A DNA stretch of 64,000 nt from Diphasiastrum complanatum. Its lineage: Eukaryota; Streptophyta; Lycopodiopsida; Lycopodiales; Lycopodiaceae. Below are positions 57,302-64,000 of the stretch, piece by piece (the first letter of the stretch is position 1; each line of letters begins with the position of its first letter). The DNA lies in contig CM055099.1 in assembly GCA_029204225.1 (NCBI GenBank), positions 57,299,982-57,363,981 of the forward strand, given 5' to 3'. The notes under the pieces are model-generated. The model saw nothing but the letters and a program-made list of their open reading frames with translations, made no database searches and was not told where the DNA came from. A program made the position numbers and the translations under genes.

Positions 57302-58155
57302 TGAAGAAACAAAATGTTTCTAACTACAAAGCCTTGTTAGCTTTCAGCCCTCCGCCTGACACGAAACACGAAGATGAACGGTTCGCAAACACGAAAGTCA
57401 AAGGAGACGATCACGAACGGTTCACAAACAAGAATCTTTTGTGGTTTGGCAATTGCGGTCCAATATGAGAGAAAGGCAAACGAGCAAAACGAAACCAACG
57501 ATGGAAATAGAATAGACGATGGAAATGAAACCAACGAAGGAAACGAAACCAACGTCGTGAAACCTTCTCATGCCCTTCACGCTCCAAAGAGTACCAGCGA
57601 GATCATGCAAGTACCTAGAAGTACAGATGTCTGATATGATGGCATGACATCAGCAGATACACTTTAGGTCGTGGCTAATCCACCACTCTTGTAATCTTCT
57701 GATTAGTTGTAGATGTTTAGTCACTCTAATCTTAAAGGTTACATAGAACGACTATATACTTGCTGGATGATACTTGACACGAGATCACAGAATACACATA
57801 CAGTGTAATGAAGTAGTCTGATGCTAGTAAGCAATCAAGACGAAATAACCGAATACATGTCCACCTACGCGCGAACACAATTCTGTCTAGGATCTGTAGA
57901 TCCAATTGTCCGCTAGTAAAGCGAGACGATTACTCGTGAGAGAACCGTGTTTCTCCCATGCCAACGCACTGCGTGGATTTGCATGCAGTGCTTGAAGAAT
58001 CAAATCAGAGAAAGATCAACATAGATGATTTTCTTGTCGTGTCTGATCTCCAATGCAAATGTGTCTGCTGTTATTTGTGTGTTTGAGTCTCTTGTTCATT
58101 TTAATTTTGCACCTTGGTTGAAACTATGTTGAATGCTGCATTAATTTTATAACGT
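57302..58155 (+). repeat. 3' LTR of copia element E, truncated
   Basis: It starts TGAAGAAACAAAATGTTTCT after a purine-rich tract (TTTGAGATGGAGC). It tracks the 5' LTR to TTAATTTTATAACGTA and then departs, losing about the last 160 bp. A 21-base C run (58173-58193) begins just past the break, so the end was lost by later rearrangement and no target duplication can be read. Confidence 0.85.
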
Positions 58156-58172
58156 ATCTACTTCTGCCGCCT

Positions 58173-58193
58173 CCCCCCCCCCCCCCCCCCCCC
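58173..58193. repeat. (C)21 homopolymer
   Basis: Twenty-one C in a row at the broken end of the 3' LTR of element E. Homopolymers are also assembly weak points. Confidence 0.9.
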
Positions 58194-58459
58194 AATTCAG
58201 AACTCATTCATATTTATCAGCTTGCATCGGAGGCAGACAAAAATATATTGTTTTTGTCGTCCTTATTGGATTTGTGAAAGTAAAAGATTTCGGCTATTTC
58301 TTTGATGTTTTTGGGAGTCCTCCGTTCCATTTTGTCGTAGGTCTTTGCGCCATCATAAATTTTCCATAGAATCGGTGGTTCGAATTGGAGCTAGATCACA
58401 TGCATCATCCCCCCCTCTTTGTTCCACCCTCGTTCGTCCCTTCACCTTTACCACACACG

Positions 58460-59830
58460 CATGTATGGTACAGTACGCACCAGAGTACCAGCCAACAGGA
58501 GCAGAGAAGCCGTCAGACGCCCTGGTAGAGCACATAAAGCATTGCCATGCCACCACTGCCACCCTTCCTGAAGCCCTCCATCTAGCCTATAACGAGCTCC
58601 AAAAACTCTACTACGACTGTCATCAATACCATCCCACCACCCTCATCATCTGCTACAATGCGGCCTTGGTCCATCTATGACTTCTCTTTCATCGAATCCA
58701 CTTCCACCATCGACTACCAATAGTTCCAAATAACCTTCCCTCATTTCGACCTCCAAACTAGTGGAGACCGCACCTTCGACAAGGACTTTTAGTACACTGC
58801 ACAGGCCAAAGCCACCACCTCCCTTCAAATCGATCCTAACATCCCTCTCTTGAGTTCACAACTCCACCTCGCGGCGTTTCACCACCTTGCGCCATGTCGC
58901 CTCCTGTTGCTTCTTCACTGTCTATTGCTTCATCACTCTCCAAATCTGATCTTCCATCCAAATCCACCATTTCTCTTCGCATCATTGACAACCTTCCTGA
59001 TCTTGTGGCAGTACACAAGCATTGGTACCAGAAAGTATTCTTAGTACCTGATTCGGAGCAGCCGGCCCTCTTTGTCAAATAGTATCCAGATATCAAGACA
59101 AGAGGCTGCTACAACCTACTTGGAAAGCTCGAGAGCTCCTCAAGATGACACTGACCAATGTCCTGGCCCTTTTGCATCCTCAACCAGAATGGATCAAGGT
59201 GGTGCTCATGCGCAGCTCTGAGCTCATCAAGGAATATCTCATAGCCCCGACAACTTTAAGGGCAGATCCAACGTATCATCCTATGCGTCATCAAAGATCA
59301 TGGATGGGCTTGAAGACTCCAAGCGTCAAGGCCTACAATTGGCCAATAATAAAGTCTGAATAGGGTAGAAAAATAGCAGTCGACTTCACCAGGGCCCTCA
59401 ACCGGTTCATGACTGACGCGGCTAACTCTCCAGATCCCATCATTTTGGAAGCCTGTTACAACATGGAGACGCTTCTGAGAACCGTAAAAGTGGATACCAG
59501 GTGGAACATGTGCTTCGGTTAGTACTATCTTTTTAATCCGAATAAATCCTTCAAGATGATGACAATCGAGAATCAAATCCCACTATATCGGACCTGCCAT
59601 TGCTTTCCACAACATCTTTTTTCAATATAGCGAGGATGGAATGATGGTATACAACGGATTTCATGGGAAATATGCACCCGACATTCGGCCCAATTCACTC
59701 GCAATCCATACAACGTAGCTTATTGTGGTCTTGATTCGTCCGTGTGGTTGCACAAAACCACCGTCAGATCCGAGATGCCAAAGACGTGAAGGGCCAGCAA
59801 CTCGAGAAGGCTCCATGAAGCATGTATCAT
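58460..59830 (+). pseudogene. Decayed long ORF of unknown family (possible LTR-retrotransposon protein)
   Basis: Not recognised. Protein-like text runs through shifting frames: YAPEYQPTGAEKPSDALVEH (58475); DFSFIESTSTIDYQ, stop, FQITFPHFDLQTSGDRTFDK (58675-58785); SKSTISLRIIDNLPDLVAVH and KVFLVPDSEQPALFVK (58950-59080); LALLHPQPEWIKVVLMRSSE (59160); KIAVDFTRALNRFMTDAANS (59370) and ILEACYNMETLLRTVKVDTR (59440). Base composition is richer in GC than the flanks. Several TAG/TGA stops and frameshifts occur. A purine-rich tract and LTR-like start at 60081 suggest it belonged to an LTR element, but no gag, protease or RT motif is visible. Confidence 0.45.
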
Positions 59831-60080
59831 CTATCACCTGTATCTCATCCTCAAAAAAAAAAATAACGAACAAACAAACAAAGCAAAAGAAGTCCAAAAA
59901 AGCATCAAGAAACCACTTTTATATTTCTTGTTTTTCACTGTTCGTTTCATTTTATCTTCTTATTTTTCTTTTATCTAATTGTATATATGCTTTTTCTGTT
60001 TCCTCCCTCTCAAGCTCAATTTTGTTGTCACAAATTTTTTACTAACTTTTCGTCGATTCACCAAATTCGTAGTGGGGGTA

Positions 60081-60430
60081 TGTTAGAAGATTCCTATGAA
60101 GATTCTTCTAACGGATTCCAGATGTTGAGCCTAACGAATATCAAGCGACAGATCAAGCCACCATACTACGTTAAAGAGCGTCGACAAATCACTAAGAAGG
60201 AGCTCCAAAAGCCATATGTACCGGGAATGCCAAAGCTAGAGAAGTCGACAAGTCGCAGACTGGTCAATGAGCGAAAACAAAGCCCAACGCCTCACCAACA
60301 TATTTCATGATGACGGGAATAAAAGCATGGCCGAGTTGGCATAAAGACTCAGATCTATTTGTAATGTAGTATAAGACACCCTTAGAAGGTGCATTGTACT
60401 CGTAAGCCTACAGCACGAGAAGTAGAAATA
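60081..60430 (+). repeat. Possible 3' LTR start after a purine tract
   Basis: AGTGGGGGTA is followed by TGTTAGAAGATTCC. A G-rich purine tract directly before a TG start is the usual 3' LTR entry. The start also forms the inverted repeat GTTAGAAGA/TCTTCTAAC at 60082-60112. No matching 5' LTR was found in the window, and the right end is a guess. Confidence 0.4.
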
Positions 60431-60609
60431 GATCTATGCTCTAATGGGCCTAAAATAAGAAAGGACCCAAAGTAGTTAAAATGCAAATTGGTTTAGAACT
60501 TTTTATAAACTCAAGTTCTTATGGCACATGGTTTTGGGTGCACCAAAAACCCTAACCCTAGCTTTGTCTAAAAGTAGGGATGTGAGACCATTTTGTAATC
60601 ATTTTTCAT

Positions 60610-63026
<2,417 letters not shown>

Positions 63027-64000
63027 TCAGTTTGAGGTTATAAGCTGTATGCCGCCTTTGATATCTTTATAACCATCAATGGTCAGGCAACGTTGAATGT
63101 ACGGAACCTCCGAGGTGATACTTTTTCCATTTGTGTCAGGATCGTGCGGGCAATGATATATTTCTGGACCCTTCTGGTAACAAACATCCACTGTCTGACC
63201 TCTCAAGCAGTTTGGAGCTTCAGTCCTATTCTCAGTGTTAAAATTGATGAACCAAGGAATGAGAGCTCCGTAAGCTTGAGCCACTCCTCCAAACGTAGAT
63301 GTTGGGGTCACAATCAGATCGTCTGCATAGCTAAGCAGAAGCATTTCCATCAGAGCTTTTTTATCCTCCTCCAAGTGTACACTCTGATACTGGTTGAAGC
63401 TTAACTGTATCACAGCAACATTCTCTCCTCCAATAGTTGGATACTGTATATATGTCTCGTGCAAGCGATCATGAAAGCTGGGGAAAAGTGATGCTACGAA
63501 TACCTTAATAGTAGGAGCACAAGTGGCCATGGGAAGGCGTGAAGAAGACCAAGCCCAGCCACGACGATCAGGAATAGGAAGAAGGCCGTTCTCTATGGTG
63601 CACTGCTGTATCCGAGCTTCAATCTCACTCCTCGTGGACGTGTAGTGGTCATAGCCTTCCCTATAGCGGACCTGGATCCCGACCATGCGATCTGCACCTT
63701 GCAAATAAGCCTTCCTTGCACTCAGCACTCGTGCCCATATAGGGTCAGCTGGAAGCATGATGGATCGCAGCACATGTGTCAAAACCATGTAGTCAGGAAA
63801 CAGTGCTTCCAACGCCGGCCTGAAATGGGGAACGCTAAATAGCCTGGGTAAAAAGTACATACACCCAGCCAGAAGAACCCACGGTATGTCGTCAGCTTGA
63901 TTGAGTTCTGTGGAACAAAAAAGTCGGCTGCTTGGAGCAGCGTACGTTTCGCCAGACTTGACAGCGTACAAACCTGTGGAGCTAACGACTTTATCTTTAG
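63027..64000 (-). CDS. GT37 (FUT1-type) xyloglucan/arabinogalactan fucosyltransferase, C-terminal part
   Basis: The frame is open from the right edge (64000, text KDKVVSSTGLYAVKSGETYA) to a stop at 63029-63027, about 323 residues; the N-terminus lies outside the window. Motifs: DDIPWVLLAGCMYFLPRLFS; donor-binding MVGIQVRYREGYDHYT; CAPTIKVFVASLFPSF; and the late GT37 block LIVTPTSTFGGVAQAYGALI, then PWFINFN. Cysteines near the C-terminus (APNCLRGQTVDVCYQKGPEI, YHCPHD) suit the family's disulfides. The enzyme class fucosylates xyloglucan or arabinogalactan side chains in the Golgi from GDP-fucose; which acceptor cannot be told. No stop or shift was seen. It is nearly identical in the shared part to the broken copy at 42426-43435, which lies in opposite orientation. 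Confidence 0.9.
   Translation of the reverse strand, partial: KDKVVSSTGLYAVKSGETYAAPSSRLFCSTELNQADDIPWVLLAGCMYFLPRLFSVPHFRPALEALFPDYMVLTHVLRSIMLPADPIWARVLSARKAYLQGADRMVGIQVRYREGYDHYTSTRSEIEARIQQCTIENGLLPIPDRRGWAWSSSRLPMATCAPTIKVFVASLFPSFHDRLHETYIQYPTIGGENVAVIQLSFNQYQSVHLEEDKKALMEMLLLSYADDLIVTPTSTFGGVAQAYGALIPWFINFNTENRTEAPNCLRGQTVDVCYQKGPEIYHCPHDPDTNGKSITSEVPYIQRCLTIDGYKDIKGGIQLITSN

Overview
This is plant nuclear DNA: intron-containing genes with GT/AG splice sites, a nuclear gene for a chloroplast NDH-complex subunit, plant cell-wall-type fucosyltransferases, and a dense bed of decayed Ty1/copia retrotransposons using the plant initiator-Met tRNA primer site. The AT-rich intergenic sequence, long (GA)n/(CT)n tracts and a 2.7-kb intron fit a large, repeat-rich genome such as a fern, lycophyte or non-pine gymnosperm. 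The species cannot be fixed from sequence alone. A readable NdhT argues against lineages that lost the plastid NDH complex (Pinaceae, Gnetales).

Host genes: (1) a three-exon, about 931-residue type II membrane glycosyltransferase on + (27491-30866) with two GT-A-like domains; (2) a truncated GT37 fucosyltransferase copy on + (42426-43435), broken by a 17-bp tandem duplication; (3) the two-exon J-domain NDH subunit NdhT/CRRJ on - (44661-48162); (4) the C-terminal part of an intact-looking GT37 fucosyltransferase on - that runs off the right edge (63027-64000). The two fucosyltransferase copies point towards each other about 20 kb apart. They and the GT2-like enzyme belong to Golgi cell-wall glycosylation; NdhT works in the thylakoid, so the neighbourhood is not a pathway cluster.

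Left third (1-26 kb): a 55-bp tandem repeat; CACTA-like remnants; a decayed three-exon transposon-type gene (2818-3911) flanked on both sides by copies of the palindrome GCGTGGATAATCCACGC, most of them packed into 4694-5163; copia remnants at 5190-8430 (+), 11390-12520 (-) and 19930-21190 (-), the last inside a 3.5-kb element with AT-rich arms of roughly 650-800 bp in inverted orientation (18312-21833); and a foldback/MITE-like element (13394-14161).

Middle (31-40 kb): a mosaic of copia pieces: LTR fragment, integrase end, gag with two zinc knuckles, an oppositely oriented gag-protease cut by a 390-bp MITE, a lone LTR, and a minus-strand LTR with primer site.

Right part (49-60 kb): a minus-strand copia remnant, then the best-preserved element of the window (51944-58155, +, both LTRs recognisable, gag-pol full of stops, and a primer-binding site tandemly triplicated), then a decayed unknown ORF region that may end in another LTR. 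Nearly all mobile-element coding sequence here is dead. No CRISPR, rRNA or tRNA gene was seen.
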